Assembly: GCF_033297405.1 (NCBI RefSeq)
Contig: NW_026944221.1
Span: 663,449-727,448, forward strand
DNA: 64,000 nucleotides
DNA from: Parathielavia appendiculata
Taxonomy: Eukaryota; Ascomycota; Sordariomycetes; Sordariales; Chaetomiaceae
Direction: 5' to 3'
In this document: in pieces, positions 11,580 to 23,174 of the stretch
How the letters are laid out: every line of letters begins with the position of its first letter
Position numbering within the stretch: the first letter of the stretch is position 1
Notes under the pieces: model-generated
What the model saw: only the letters and a program-made list of their open reading frames with translations
Databases searched by the model: none
What the model was told of the DNA's origin: nothing
Translations under genes and position numbers: made by a program

Positions 11580-12090
11580 CTACTGTGGTAGAGAGACGCT
11601 CACCGGGCATGCCGGTGCGGACTGGGCGTGGAAGCGATCGTCAGTCGTCGCTCTGTCAAACATCAGCATCTCTCCGTGTGCCATCTGTATGCTACTTCCC
11701 AACCAGTATCCGACGAAGATGACTGCCGAGAGCATGACTCTTGGCAGCGTAGGAGCATTCCTTCCAGCCACACCAGCTGTATCGGCCCGCCCTGTTTTCA
11801 CAGGACTGTCGAGACAACAGCCACGACGGGGGTGACTGAGATGAATATCAGCAAGTTCCCAGCCAGAACCGCAAATCGATCGACCCCATAGAATTGAGCT
11901 GGATGGCACGCTGCTCGTTCATAATCGGCCCAGGGACCGGCGCCGAGGTTTGGGGTTCTAGACTCGAGCGTTGCGGTGTCTGCCGTGACCCGCTGGGCGC
12001 CCCCAAAAAGCAGGCCGCCTCGCAGAGATCGATCCTGGGCCGGCGGAACTGACTGAGGGAAAAAAGTAGCACAGGGATGGTGTGACACAA
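11580..12090 (-). pseudogene. Probable relic of a major facilitator superfamily transporter (allantoate-permease-like)
   Basis: Two frames on the minus strand together resemble a stretch of the anion:cation symporter branch of MFS transporters. One frame has a hydrophobic helix (AGNLLIFISVTPVVAVVSTVL) ending in a stop near 11800; a shifted frame just downstream reads AGVAGRNAPTLPRVMLSAVI followed by FVGYWLGSSIQ. This resembles the family pattern N-x-A-G-x-T-x-K followed by a helix with GYxxGN. No continuous transporter can be read on either side. The assignment rests on one motif and hydrophobicity, so it is tentative. Confidence 0.35.
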
Positions 12091-13064
12091 CGGTTCCCTA
12101 CCTCCAAACAGCGATGGGCAGGAGAAATTTTATACACAGGGATGGGCGGGAATGCGGAGATCGGCCTCCAGTAGCCTGCTGCCGCGTCCAACGAGGAGGC
12201 GTGGCCATCGAAGCGACGCCCTAGGAAAGAGACGCTGTTCAAGCTGAGAGGATTGCGAGGTCGGGTGACCGCGAAAGTATTCAACTCCGTGGAGCGCCGC
12301 TCGGCGCTATCGCTGAGATACCGGTTCCCGATAGATGTCAGCTCGATGATTTCAAGCTTCAAACAACTCAAATGCTCGAAAGGCGGCGGTGGCCTGAGTG
12401 ATATATTCGAAGGTTGAGAACACGACGATAGCGTTGTGCAAGCAGCAAGCTAATTCCCGTGTCTGTGTCGATGCAGCAGGATTGCAGGGCATTGCCGATA
12501 TGTCTTCCCTTCAAAAGTCAAAGTATGGACTGCGAACTTGCTCCCACATCACCGATCATAAATATAATTGTGTCAGTCGCCCGAGATCTTGGAAATCGAT
12601 TCAACGTTGGAGTGATTTTCTCCACATGTTGACACCTGGAATGGCAGACCGAATAATTGATCCCAGCTGAGTCATTGAGGCCGAGTTTATTACACATTAC
12701 ACCAGTGAACATGGCGCAGGAAAATTACACATCTCACGGTGAGGCTTACCCCACACTACCCCAGTTTCTCGTTGCATGTGTCTCCGCCTGACCCGTTTCG
12801 GGGTGGCCGGACCCGAACGTACCTCGGCTCGTCCATCTACGAAGGCGCTCCATCGGTGTTTCAGCATGACCGTGTCTTGTCCGAGTACTACCCGGCCGGT
12901 CATCATATGAGGTCTCGTACCTGGCATTCCGTTCCTTCGTCCGACTAATCCCTCGTTGGAGTTGCTCCAGATCTGCAGTGAGATCGGATTCGCATATCGA
13001 TTTCTATTCGCTTCCGCCTTGTTTGCATTTACCTGGGAATCACGTCGTGTGCCCCATAACAAAG
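12091..13064. other. Intergenic region upstream of the nitronate monooxygenase gene
   Basis: No supportable coding sequence; presumably contains the promoter and 5' UTR of the flavoenzyme gene starting at 13065. Confidence 0.5.
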
Positions 13065-14263
13065 ATGCCATTCAACACCGAATTGACCCGCCGACTCGGC
13101 ATCGCAGGTACGTACCTAACCTTTCCAGTGACCACCCTGGGACACCAGTCACAAGCAGAGTCTGGAATTCAAGACTGACTTTATGATCGTTGACCGCCCG
13201 AAGTCCCTGTTGTACAGGGTGGTATGCAGGCAAGTCAACTGTCTCACCTCTCAAAGGATACAGCAGGCTAAAGTTCTCAAAGCATGTCGGGACCGCCGAG
13301 ATGGCGAGTGCCGTGTCCAACGCCGGCGGGCTGGGCATCATCACCGCACTTATTTGGCCTGAGCCCGAAGGGCTTCGGCAGGAGATTCGCAAGTGCAGGA
13401 AGTTGACGAGCAAGCCGTTCGGCGTCAATATCACCCTGCTCCCTGCGCTTGTGCCCCCTAACTATGACGCTTACGCCCAGGTCGTTATCGACGAGGGCAT
13501 CAAGATTGTCGAGACGGCCGGCAACTCGCCAGGCCCCGTCATCTCCAAGCTCAAGAAGGCCGGCTGCATCGTCCTGCACAAGTGCACCACCATCCGGCAC
13601 GCCCAGTCTGCTGTAAAGCTCGGTGTTGATTTCCTGAGCATTGACGGGTTTGAGTGCGCTGGGTAAGTCAGCCACGTGTATGGACAGCCCGTCAGAAATG
13701 ACACTAACGCGACATCCAGCCACGTCGGCGAGTCGGACATCACAAACTTCATCCTCCTTAGCCGGGCGCGGCAAACGCTCAAGGTGCCCTTCATCGCATC
13801 GGGCGGGTTCGCCGACGGGCAGGGGCTCGCAGCGGCGTTGTGTCTCGGCGCCTGCGGCATCAACATGGGGACGCGGTTCTTGTGCACCGTGGAGAGCCCC
13901 ATCCACCACAACATCAAGGAGCAGATCGTCAAGGCGCAGGAGACCGACACGGCGCTGGTGTTGCGGCGCTGGAAAAACACGACCCGCCTGTACCGCAACA
14001 AGGTCACCGAGCAGGCGCTCAAGGTCGAGCAGGAGAGCAAGACGGGCGAATTCTCCGAGATCGCGCCTTATGTCAGCGGCAAGCGTGGGCGCGAAGTCTT
14101 CATCAACGGCGATCCCGAATACGGTGTTTGGACTGCCGGCCAAGTAATTGGTCTTATCCATGACATTCCCACGTGCAAGGACCTCGTTGCTAGGATTGAG
14201 AAGGAAGCGGAAGAGACGCTGAGGGAAAAGATCGGGCTGTTTACGACTTCAGCGAAGCTGTAA
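13065..14263 (+). CDS. Nitronate monooxygenase / 2-nitropropane dioxygenase family FMN enzyme
   Basis: Four exons (13065-13107, 13204-13229, 13283-13662, 13720-14263) give 330 residues. Exon 2 is only 26 nt and encodes VPVVQGGMQ; its downstream intron (13230-13282) begins GCAAGT, a GC-AG intron. The protein has the family's N-terminal barrel strand (VPVVQGGMQ), EMASAVSNAGGLGIIT, KPFGVNITLL, then FECAGHVGE with the conserved catalytic His (about residue 151), and the FMN-phosphate-binding segments PFIASGGFADGQGLAAAL and GINMGTRFL. These enzymes oxidise alkyl nitronates such as propionate 3-nitronate using FMN and O2, a detoxification role. Length is a little below the roughly 350-380 residues usual for fungal homologues. 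Substrate specificity cannot be told from sequence. Confidence 0.93.
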
Positions 14264-14998
14264 TTGGCGTTCAGCGTATACATGGGCATGTTGGGATGTT
14301 TTGAGTAGCCTGGGGGATATAGCATTTTATATTACTACCGCATCTCCGAGTCTATAACTACCGTTGTCGAAGACAATAAATCAGAACATATTAAGTTATA
14401 CAAATATTCAGGCAACAAGCTAGCAAATACGTATGAAAAACTTCACTCTAATTGCTAATGCTTAGTGTACCAACCCCTAGCTTTTTTGACACCTACGCTA
14501 TTTGACAGTCCATATACTCTTTCTCAATCAGCAAGGTATTCATCCAGGTACTCATCCGGTTCTGGCCTGAGTCTTGTTGCTGCCGGTTCTGGCCTGAGTC
14601 CTGTTGCTGCTCGAACATACCTAACCCTTGCCATGCAACTGAGCCCCTGAATCATGAGCCGAGAAGAGCCCCGCTTTCCTCCATTCGGCTCGACGCAGGG
14701 CTCAATGCTGCCGTCGGGGCGCAACCTCGGCATGTGAGCTTCAGCACCACCGAACGACCCCGTCACGAACAATCCCATCCATCCCTTTGTGCTTCATCCG
14801 CTTTACCATTTGGTGCATTCCAATCGTATGCTCCCTATTCCTCTTGATTGAAGGACCCAATCATTTGGCCATTAGGAGCGACTCTATTATTCTCTCGGCC
14901 GACGAAGCGAGTCTAATCGCGAAACGGCCTTTACACACCCCGACCGGGCGAACTCCGACCGATAAAGCTGAACAGTTACAACAACAAAGCAATTCAAC
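14264..14998. promoter_or_regulatory. Pex11 upstream region with one CCTCGG element
   Basis: Contains the 3' flank of the flavoenzyme gene (an AT-rich stretch at about 14330-14470) and the Pex11 promoter. A CCTCGG hexamer lies at 14725-14730, about 270 bp upstream of the Pex11 start. This is the core bound by the fatty-acid regulators FarA/FarB (Aspergillus) in genes for beta-oxidation and peroxisome functions. One hexamer alone could be chance; it gains weight from the same motif upstream of thiolase. Confidence 0.45.
14556..14609 (+). repeat. 27-bp direct tandem duplication
   Basis: Two adjacent 27-bp units (14556-14582 and 14583-14609), each starting CCGGTTCTGGCCTGAGTC, differ at a single C/T position. 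Just upstream is an imperfect 12-bp duplication around TCATCC. It lies in noncoding DNA upstream of Pex11. Confidence 0.85.
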
Positions 14999-15775
14999 AT
15001 GGTCGCCGACGCCCTCATCTACCACCCGGCGGTATCGCACTACCTCAAGTTCGTCGCCACGACCGTCGGCCGCGACAAGCTGCTGCGCACGCTGCAGTAC
15101 TTTGCGCGCTTCTTCGCCTGGTACCTGCTGCGCACCAACCGGCTTAAGTCGGCCATCACGCCGTGGGAGGCCATGAAGAAGCAGTTCGGCCTCGTGCGCA
15201 AGGTGCTGCGCGCGGGCAAGAACGTCGAGCACTTCAAGGCGGCCGCCGTCGCGGCCGACGCCAAGACCATGGACCCCGTGCTGCGGTACGCGACCGTCGG
15301 CCGCCAGCTCGGGTATGCCGGGTACTTGACCATGGACATGGCGACGCTGCTGGACGCGACGGGCATCAGGAAGAGCGCAAGTGCCAAGCGGTTCCAGCAG
15401 GAGGCGTATCGGTTCTGGGCCGCTGGGATTACGTTCAGTATTGTCGGGCAGATGTATACTCTGTACCAGCTGCGGCAGCGCGAGGCGAGGGTCGACCGCA
15501 AGGAGGGCGAGGGCGTGTTGGAGAGCAAGAGGATTGCGATGTGAGTTGTTGTTCCCCCAATTGTGGAGAAATCTGCCTGGTTGCGTAGTCGTTTACTAAC
15601 GGTGTGTTGCAGGGAGCGGGCGGCTAGCCAGCTGCAGCTGACTTCGGACCTCTGCGACCTAACTGTTCCTCTGTCCGCCCTTAATTGGGTCGCTTTTGAC
15701 GACGGCATTGTTGGCCTTGCCGGCACCGTGAGCTCTTTGATCGGTGTTTATCTGCAGTGGAAGAAGACGGCGTGA
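14999..15775 (+). CDS. PEX11: Peroxisomal membrane protein Pex11 (peroxisome proliferation)
   Basis: Two exons (14999-15540 and 15613-15775) separated by a 72 bp intron (GTGAGT..GCAG) encode 234 residues, the usual length for fungal Pex11. Features are the N-terminal VADALIYHPAVSHYLKFVA, the amphipathic helix GRDKLLRTLQYFARFFAWYL that binds and tubulates membranes, KQFGLVRKVLRAGKNVEHF, and a C-terminal hydrophobic segment (IVGLAGTVSSLIGVYLQW) ending in the basic WKKTA. Pex11 elongates peroxisomes before fission and supports medium-chain fatty acid oxidation. A CCTCGG hexamer upstream suggests fatty-acid induction, in line with the thiolase gene at 30.7 kb. Confidence 0.96.
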
Positions 15776-16297
15776 GAGAGTTTAGGAGCTGGAAGGACCG
15801 GGCGATGGCATCGGCGCCGACTAGGAGATCGAATGGTGCTGAATAGTTGGTGCAGGAAAAGCAATAGTGGGTTATTTTGCCAAGCGGTTATGTCATGGAC
15901 GGTGGTGGATGGGCGGTTATGTTGATACCTCTTGTTGTCTCTTCTTAGCTTATGTATGCTGTGCTCAGTGGACGAGTGGTTTCTAATCATGGAAGACCTG
16001 TGTGGCCCGGTAGTGGCCCATTCTTTTTGTTCCAGCATTTGTATGGTAGTCTCAGGGTGGCCGGTCCGTCCAAGGACAGGTCGCGGAAGTGTTCGGGCAG
16101 AGATACCGTTTAGCGGGTGCAGTTGGCCGGGAAGTTAATGAGGGCTGAGCTTTCTCACCATCAAAGTACCATTAACCGGTAAGCCGGTCTCTTCACAACA
16201 TACCACATTCTCCCTTCGTTCTCTCCAGCTCGACTCTCCCATCACGTTCTACCTGACCCTTAGATCAAGCGGAACTCGGTCTTGGGAAAGTCGAACT
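15776..16297. other. Intergenic region downstream of Pex11
   Basis: Holds the Pex11 3' UTR and the region between it and the HET relic. No coding or structural signal recognised. Confidence 0.5.
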
Positions 16298-18534
16298 TTA
16301 CGTGGTCCGCAAAACGTCAGTCAAATACCCCATGCTCAGTCCGTATTGGTTCCACTGAGCCTCTGCCGTCCCTATGCGCCGCACCGAAAGGCCACCCGCT
16401 TCCAGTACTAAGAAGTACGAGCTGAACGACCCTTTACCGATAAAGATAAGGCTGCCTGATTTCACAGCGTCCAGGAATCCTCGCGGGTTGCCTTCAAGCA
16501 GAGATAAGTGCAAATCCCACTCGTAGTCCGCGATGCCCCAAAGAGGACCAATGGGCGTATCCTTCAAGGCGAAGCTATAGGAGGCACAGCCACGCCGGGA
16601 CCCGTAGGGCAACGAAGTCCAGCGGCTCGTGGCCGGAGCTAGGTCGCAGCTTTGCGTATTCGGAGAGTGGGAGAACACTGTCGTCTCCGGGATCGCAGCG
16701 GAAGCCATCTACGAGGGACTGGATGTCCATCGCATCGTGGGTGAAGAGGTCTGTCCAGCTGACGGCCCCAGCCCAGCCGGCCCAGCTTCACGAGGGGAAA
16801 GCCTCTCTTCTCCTCGGCTCGACATCTGCAATCCCTCTCCAGCAACTGGCTAGATGCCTCCAGCAGAGACCGGCGATCACGCAGTCCTCCAGTTTACTCT
16901 GCGAGCCAGACGCTAGGGATACGTACGGGATCCACATCAACTGACCAATATAGCCTTTGCTAGATGTCATGTGCCGTATAATCTTGGAAAAGGCACGGAT
17001 CGAGTCCGAATCGAAGAATTTTTAAAGTGGGTAGTGCCAGTCCTCGTGGGTATCGTCCCATTGCCCAAACGGCGAGCCGAAGATAACGTCGGTGATTCCC
17101 TCGTCTCAGCCCTTGAAGAGGCAGGCACGGACACAGGCCCGGGACCGCTGTTTGCCCAGCGTATGTAGAGCCTCCAATGGGCTGTTGAGGCTCTCAAAGC
17201 AATTCATGGATTTGCATTCGATGTTGTGGTGCGGATGAGACAAGGCCGACAAATGGTGAGGTTCCCAGCAGAGACGCACGTCTGTCGGCGGTGCCGGGGT
17301 GTGCTTACGCCCGGGAACCCCCTGGCCTCGTCGATACCGGCGGCTGCCGCTCTCCTGGCTTCACTCGTGCTGTAGATCAGGTTCATATGGCCGATCTGGC
17401 TGTGCATCTCCTGCGGGTCGGATTGATCGATGCAACAACGATCCACCCACAAAAAGTTGTATCCAAGTGCTTTGGTCACATGCATGGCGTCGAGATTGCC
17501 GCTGACGTCTCTTTCAGAGCACTCGACGTCGTTTGTTGTGGGTTGGGTTGGAGATGGCCAGCGAGGTTCTGCTCCTTCGCAGCAGATGCCCATACATAGG
17601 ATAAAGTACGTACGGTACAACCGGCTGGGCAGCAACGACTGTACAGGTTGTGCAGTGAATCAGCCTCAGGCCGCGGATATGATCAGTTGGGCAGGCCTTA
17701 CAGGAGCCGTGGTTGCGCTGGCAATAATCTAGCCAACGCTGACGATTTCCACGGTGGAACCGGCAGCAAAAACTCGCGGAACGAATGGCTGAGTTAAGGA
17801 CGCTCCGATTCGGCAGACGACGTATCCGTTGGACCGGAAACGTAATTTGAGCGTCTCCATCTCTTCGTAATAGTCTATTCCGGTCGGCACCACGGTGAGT
17901 ATTATCGTGTCTGATAGGATTTGAGGAGTGTAGCGACGACGCAGGTCAAGACTGTGAGTGAAGCGAAGAAAGGAGAGCGCCGGACTTCGTATGCATGTGT
18001 GGTGGTGTGGTCCACGCTTGATGGCGAATCCTGTCCTGTTGACGGGGTACATGTATTCTTGGGGGGATGGGGTTTGCTCGCCAGGCTGTTTGAGCCTCCT
18101 CGAAGTTCATCCACCTCCACCTTGGAGTTGAGAATGACGTCTTCTGGTCGGTGAGGATAGCGAGCTACCTTGGCCAAGGCCGGAAACCGGCACAGGGGAC
18201 ACGCTGCGTTGGGCAATAACCAAAATACTGTATCCAGGTTTGCGACGACGATGCCGCTTGGTAGTCTGGTCACGGCGGAAGGCTGCAAGAGCGCAACAGC
18301 ATCCATATTAGGCTGACAGACGCCGCAGAGAACTTTCCCATTGCATCGCCCATCTCTCCGGCTCTCGCCGGAGTCGTTGGCGTTTAGGGTTGAGTCTGCA
18401 GCACCGCGTGATGGGGCCGGGCGTTTGCCAGAGGTGTTTCGAGATCGATAGGAGTCCCGTCGATACACCCGCAGGCACAAGGTTGACGATATTGCGCTGC
18501 AACAGCTAAGTGTCAATGATTGCACAATCAACAT
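16298..18534 (-). pseudogene. Decayed HET-domain (heterokaryon incompatibility) gene
   Basis: A minus-strand series of fragments in different frames follows the order of a fungal HET protein. From the 5' end: a Cys-containing N-terminal part (LCGVCQPNMDA and ACPLCRF, about 18180-18350); GLRLIHCTTCTVVAAQP near 17660-17700, equivalent to the entry to the HET domain, whose usual LSYVWG is degraded; then ALGYNFLWVDRCCIDQSDP and SQIGHMNLIYS (about 17370-17490), the most conserved HET core; then FESLNSPLEALHTLGKQRS; and the C-terminal AFPSWSWAGWAGAVSW (about 16770-16820) and RGFLDAVKSGSLIFIGKGS. In-frame stops at 17106-17108 (TGA) and 17022-17024 (TAA), plus several frameshifts, interrupt it. HET proteins trigger programmed cell death on fusion of incompatible strains; this copy cannot be functional as read. 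Confidence 0.85.
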
Positions 18535-20019
18535 CTAACATGAATGGGGGCAATTGGCTGTGATGTAGATGACGGTAGCAAATATTTGTGGCGTTTCCAC
18601 AGCCTCGGGAAAGCACCCACTCGCGGATGCCCGAGGTGGCTGTTAGGGGTATGCACGCATTTGCCATCCATCAACTCGGATTTGAGAAAAGGTGCTTCTC
18701 GTAGAGGGCGCTTAGCTTGATGCACGAGCATTGCAGCTCAGCTGCCCGACATTCGAAATGGCCACTTGTCTTCATGCGCCATGCGACGCGTCACGCGTCA
18801 GGTGCCCACGGGCGAGCTGCTTCATCAAGACATGACGAGCTTACAAGGCGTTTTCTAAGTTGAATCGACAACCAAAGGACCCAAGACGAAGATCCCAATT
18901 TGATAGTTAAACGATTGTCCCGCCTGTGTGTGCGGTTAGTGTATTTTGTCATCAAGGGAACTACCTTACCATCCAGAAAGGCTGCTTTTCAGGTATCCGT
19001 ATCTTAGTATCGACTTTGGTTATACTTCATAGCCCATCATCATATCCGGAGCATTGTGCGGCCGGGGTGGGCTCCCTGTGACGTCGAAAAGTTTAAATCC
19101 GTATTGTCAACCCCCTCCCGGGCCCGACCGGACCGGCCAGCCTCGGCATCAGAACCGGTGGCTCCACCTGATGGCCGAAGGCTGGCAGCAGCCCACCAAT
19201 ACCGGTCCTCGCCCCACAACAGCCCCTGTCAGACTGCGAACTGGACCGCCGAAATGCAAGGGCAATTTGTCCATGGCCGTCCTGTGACGTTTTCCCGTTC
19301 TTCCCGTCCGATCTGACGCACCATCACGGCGTCAACCAGAGAGATCATTGAGCGAGCGTTGCACAGAACACCTCCATCACGTATGTAGTGTGGTACCGGC
19401 CGTCACAACTTACGCTCGTCAGACACTTCCTGCCAGAACGTGAGCCAGTTTGGAACTGCTTGCGGATCGCAAGCGAGCTTGCCCTGACCTGTTCCCTGGA
19501 TCATGCAGCCAAGGTCAAGATGCCAAAACAGGACAGGATGTAAGCGACACCTCGATGACGGCACACATAACGACCTTGCATTAGTGGGAGGGGCAAGTTC
19601 ACTTCTTGGGTCCCATGCGACCGCCTCCAGCTTGGGTTCACTTCCAGTTCGCAGCCCTGCCCTGAGCTGTTGAGCAACTTAGCTTGTGTGTTCAGTTTCA
19701 CAATTCTGTCGAATCAATACCAGGTAGCTGCGTCCGGGCATGTGGTTCCGTGCTTTTCCACCAAGCCACCGACACCAGACCTCCTCATCTTCCGATTCAG
19801 CAGTTTGTCTTTGAAACCCCAACAGCCACGCCCACCGGTTGTGGAACTACAACTTGGTGCCGGGTGTTCACCGTTTAAAGCTCGCGTGTTGCGGTCACCA
19901 CATCTCTGACCACCAAAGCAAAAACAGAAACACAGATAATCACTGCTCCTTGCCCAAGAAGAGTCAATTGACACGCACCGTTACTCCTCGAGAGGAAAGG
20001 CCACATCTCTCTCGCAAAA
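18535..20019. other. Intergenic region upstream of the type III PKS
   Basis: About 1.5 kb without a convincing gene. The short frames at 19054-19316 and 19670-19974 overlap each other and have no domains. The PKS promoter is expected in the last few hundred bases. Confidence 0.5.
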
Positions 20020-21483
20020 ATGGCTGCACAGGCCGAGATTGAGGATCTGGGGCTTTGCATCTTGGGTTTGGGCACCCAATATCCTCCTCATAGCCTCCAG
20101 CCCAATTCCCTCGAGGTGCTGAGCAAACGATTCTACCCTGAGTCGCCAGCGTACGTTTACCTTGTTCCCTTATCGTTGGCCGTTTGAATACTGACGACCG
20201 CCAGCATGAAGAAGGTCCTGTCCATCAACCGGTACACGGGCATTGACCAGCGCTCTTCGATTGGCACGCCCGACCACCCGTTGGTGAACCAACCGAATCC
20301 CCCCACCATCGCTGAGATCCACGACGCCTTCATGTCTGACGGCGTACCGCTAGCGATCAGTGCTGCGCGAAAAGCCCTCGAAGAGGCACACGTCGACCCG
20401 ACACAGGTGACGCATATGGTCTCGACAACTTGCACGGATTCAGCGAACCCAGGCTATGACCACTTCGTTGCCAGAGAGCTCAGCCTCAAACCCAACACGG
20501 AAAAGGTCCTCCTCCACGGTGTAGGGTGCAGCGGTGGTCTGGCCGCCCTCCGCACAGCCGCCAATCTCTGCCTGGGCCACACAGCGCGGAGAAAACCGGC
20601 CCGCATCCTCGTGATAGCCCTCGAGGTCAGCACCACCTTCGTCCGCAGCGAGCTCGAGAGCATACACGCATCCCAAGAAACCCGCATTGGCGCCGCCCTC
20701 TTCAGCGACTGCGCCGGCGCCCTGGTTCTCTCCAACTCCCTCCCCTTCCCTGCATCCACACCAACACACCCCCCACCACCGCCAATCTACGTCCTCCTCG
20801 GCTGGCAACACCACACCTTGCCCTCGACCGAAACCGACCTCGGCTTCGACGTCGACCCGCAAGGCTGGAAAGTAATCCTCTCCCCGCGCGTACCCAGCAT
20901 AACACAGTCCGTCCTCCAACCGACCTTCGCCTCCCTCCTCTCCACACTGCCCGAGGGAGCCCTCCCGCGGTCCTACACTTCCCCGGCCGATTTCGACTGG
21001 GCCATGCACCCAGGCGGCGCCACGATTCTGTCGGGCGCCGAGCAGGCCCTGCACATCACGCCCGAGCACATGCGCGCCAGCTACGACACGTACATTAACC
21101 ACGGCAACTCGAGCTCGGCGACGGTCCTGAGCGTGCTGGACCGGCTGCGGCGCAAGGACATGGACTCCCTGGCGCCCGAGGGCAGGGTAAGGGAGTATGT
21201 GGTCGGGTGTGCTTTCGGGCCCGGGATCACGGTCGAGATGTGTGTCTTGAGGAGGAATTTGGGTGGTGGTGGGGGTGGTGGGTTGAGGCCCGGGATGGAG
21301 ACGCCGCCTGAGACAGATGAGAGTGGCGGGAGTGATGTGGGGGATGAGGGAAGCGAGGTTTCTGGGGAGGGACGGGAGAGCCGGATGGATGGCGGTGATG
21401 AGGCCGAGTCGTCGGAAGGGTGTCGCCGGGAGGATAAAGAGGCGTTTATTAGCGAGGCGTTGGAAGGCGTTGAGCTGGACTGA
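20020..21483 (+). CDS. Type III polyketide synthase (chalcone-synthase fold, fungal alkylresorcinol/resorcylic acid type)
   Basis: Two exons (20020-20150 and 20205-21483; 54 bp intron) encode 469 residues with no disruption. The catalytic triad of the thiolase fold is present: Cys152 in GVGCSGG, His312 in MHPGGATIL and Asn342 in NHGNSSSAT. The N-terminal ILGLGTQYPPHSL, MVSTTCTDSANPGYD and FSDCAGALVLSN also match fungal type III PKSs such as Neurospora ORAS, which condense a fatty acyl-CoA starter with malonyl-CoA to alkylresorcylic acids or pyrones. Fatty-acyl starter use is inference from that similarity. After the core there is a roughly 75-residue Gly-rich then acidic tail not needed for catalysis. 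The neighbours downstream are a broken transporter and a broken P450, suggesting a cluster in decay of which the synthase alone remains open. Confidence 0.95.
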
Positions 21484-21764
21484 ATCATGTGAGCGGTGGG
21501 TTGGTGTTTGGTTGTGCATAGAAGCGGTAATTTGACAGCTGTCTAGAAGGGGTAGGCATCTGTAATCGAAGTGATCAAAGGGAGCTGGCTCATGGCCTAG
21601 CAACACCGTAGCATACCGAGCGGCATTGAAGGGCGTGGCACTGTTACCAAATGATAAGAATTCGAATCATTAACCATTATCATTATAGTCTTTTAAACAA
21701 TCACCGTATTGGCCCCGACCCGGTATCCTCCGCCGTATCCCTCTTCCCACCAACCTCACCGCTT

Positions 21765-22860
21765 TCAACGTTCTTCCCCCTTCTTCAACCCCAGCTGCCT
21801 GGTATCATACCCGTCCTTCTCCAAGTACTCCCGGAACTTGGCAACCTTGACCTCGATCGTACTCTGTCCGGTCTGCGGTAGCCCAACCAGCACCAGCACA
21901 GCGCTCAGTAGACACAGACTGCTCGAAGCCCAAAACGGGTACTGCGCCGACAGCACCTCCGACTCGCCCCCCGGCGGCCACGATGTAGGGGAACACCAGC
22001 GTGCCGAAAAATGCGCCGATCTTGCCGACGGCGGCAGCGATGCCGTAGTACTGGGCCCGGACGCCTGTGGCGCACGTTGTCTTGGCGAGGAGTCCGATGT
22101 TGTTGCCCGCACCGAACTCGCCGAGGGACAAAAAGATGCGCCCAAAGAGAGTCGTGAAGGTGCCGACGCCGGCCGGCTGCGCCAGCCGCTCGTAGCAGCC
22201 CGCCATGGCGAACCCGACGCCGGCCTGGAGCGTGACGCCGAGGGCGAGTGCGTACCGGGGACCGATCCAGTCCGAGATGGGGCACGCCGAGCATCGTGCC
22301 GGGGATGTTGAACAGATTGGTGGTCGTGTTCCAGCTGAAGACGGTCGTCAGGGGCGCGGCGGAGATGGGAACAGTAACTGATTGGCTCAGAGAGCGGCGA
22401 CGTACAAAGAATAGCCAGGCGGTCAGGATGTAAACATCAGCACAGCGTCGCCGAGCCAGTAAGACCCGGCAATTAGCTCTGTGAAGATGAACAGGACTGC
22501 AGTGGACGGCATCAGGCTGTACATCCGCGGCTACTTGTCGGACCTGCGTGGCGGCCAAGTCAGCCTCTCTGTCCCGTGCTCCGACATCGTCTCATCCGAT
22601 GGGAGCCCCCATGGGCCCCAGATAGATCCCCTGGACCAACCCCTTCGCGCGGGAAATGCCACTTACAGGTCCCCGAAAACAAGCTGTCGGACAACCGTCC
22701 AGGCAAAGGCGATGTCGCCAAGCTAGTGCTTGGCGTTGGACGACCTCCAAACGCCGCCGTACCGGATCGCCAGGATGGTGACGATGACCCGACCAATAGG
22801 GACTTGACTGTCAAAACGCCATCTGCTGCCGGTACATGTGCCGTAGTAAGCATTTGTTAA
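21765..22860 (-). pseudogene. Broken Git1-like MFS transporter (glycerophosphodiester/phosphate-type)
   Basis: The C-terminal third is clear but split over frames: TTVFSWNTTTNLFNIPGTMLG in one frame, then after a one-base shift near 22275 the equivalent of ISDWIGPRYALALG, then GRIFLSLGEFGAGNNIGLLA and YYGIAAAVGKIGAFFGTLVF (22000-22150), and a further shift near 21975 into AQYPFWASSSLCLLSAVLVL and FREYLEKDGYDTRQLGLKK. These blocks match the end of Git1-type MFS permeases, which carry glycerophosphoinositol or phosphate with protons. The frames overlap or abut without room for introns. Upstream of about 22560 the N-terminal half is barely recognisable and contains stops. It is convergent with the PKS gene. 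Confidence 0.8.
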
Positions 22861-23174
22861 GCCGCGAAAGTGAAGGAGAGGTGGAAGAAGGGCGGCTTCC
22901 ACTGCATGTCAGATGATGTGCCCTTGACAAAACGGAATATTCTGCCCATCGAGGCATGGCTTCCCAGGCCCTCCAAAAATGAATGCCCGTTGAAAATCGA
23001 TGTTGATATCATGACGGCTTGAGTCGCGCAGACCGGTCACCATGGGAAAAGGCATCTCCGCCATATCATAGGTTCGCCAGTGTCACCGTCGTCAACTCCG
23101 GTCACATGCCCCAGCCAGCCAAGCTTCGGGAAGTAGTGCGAAATGGCACCTTGTCAACTTGGCACAACAGGGAG

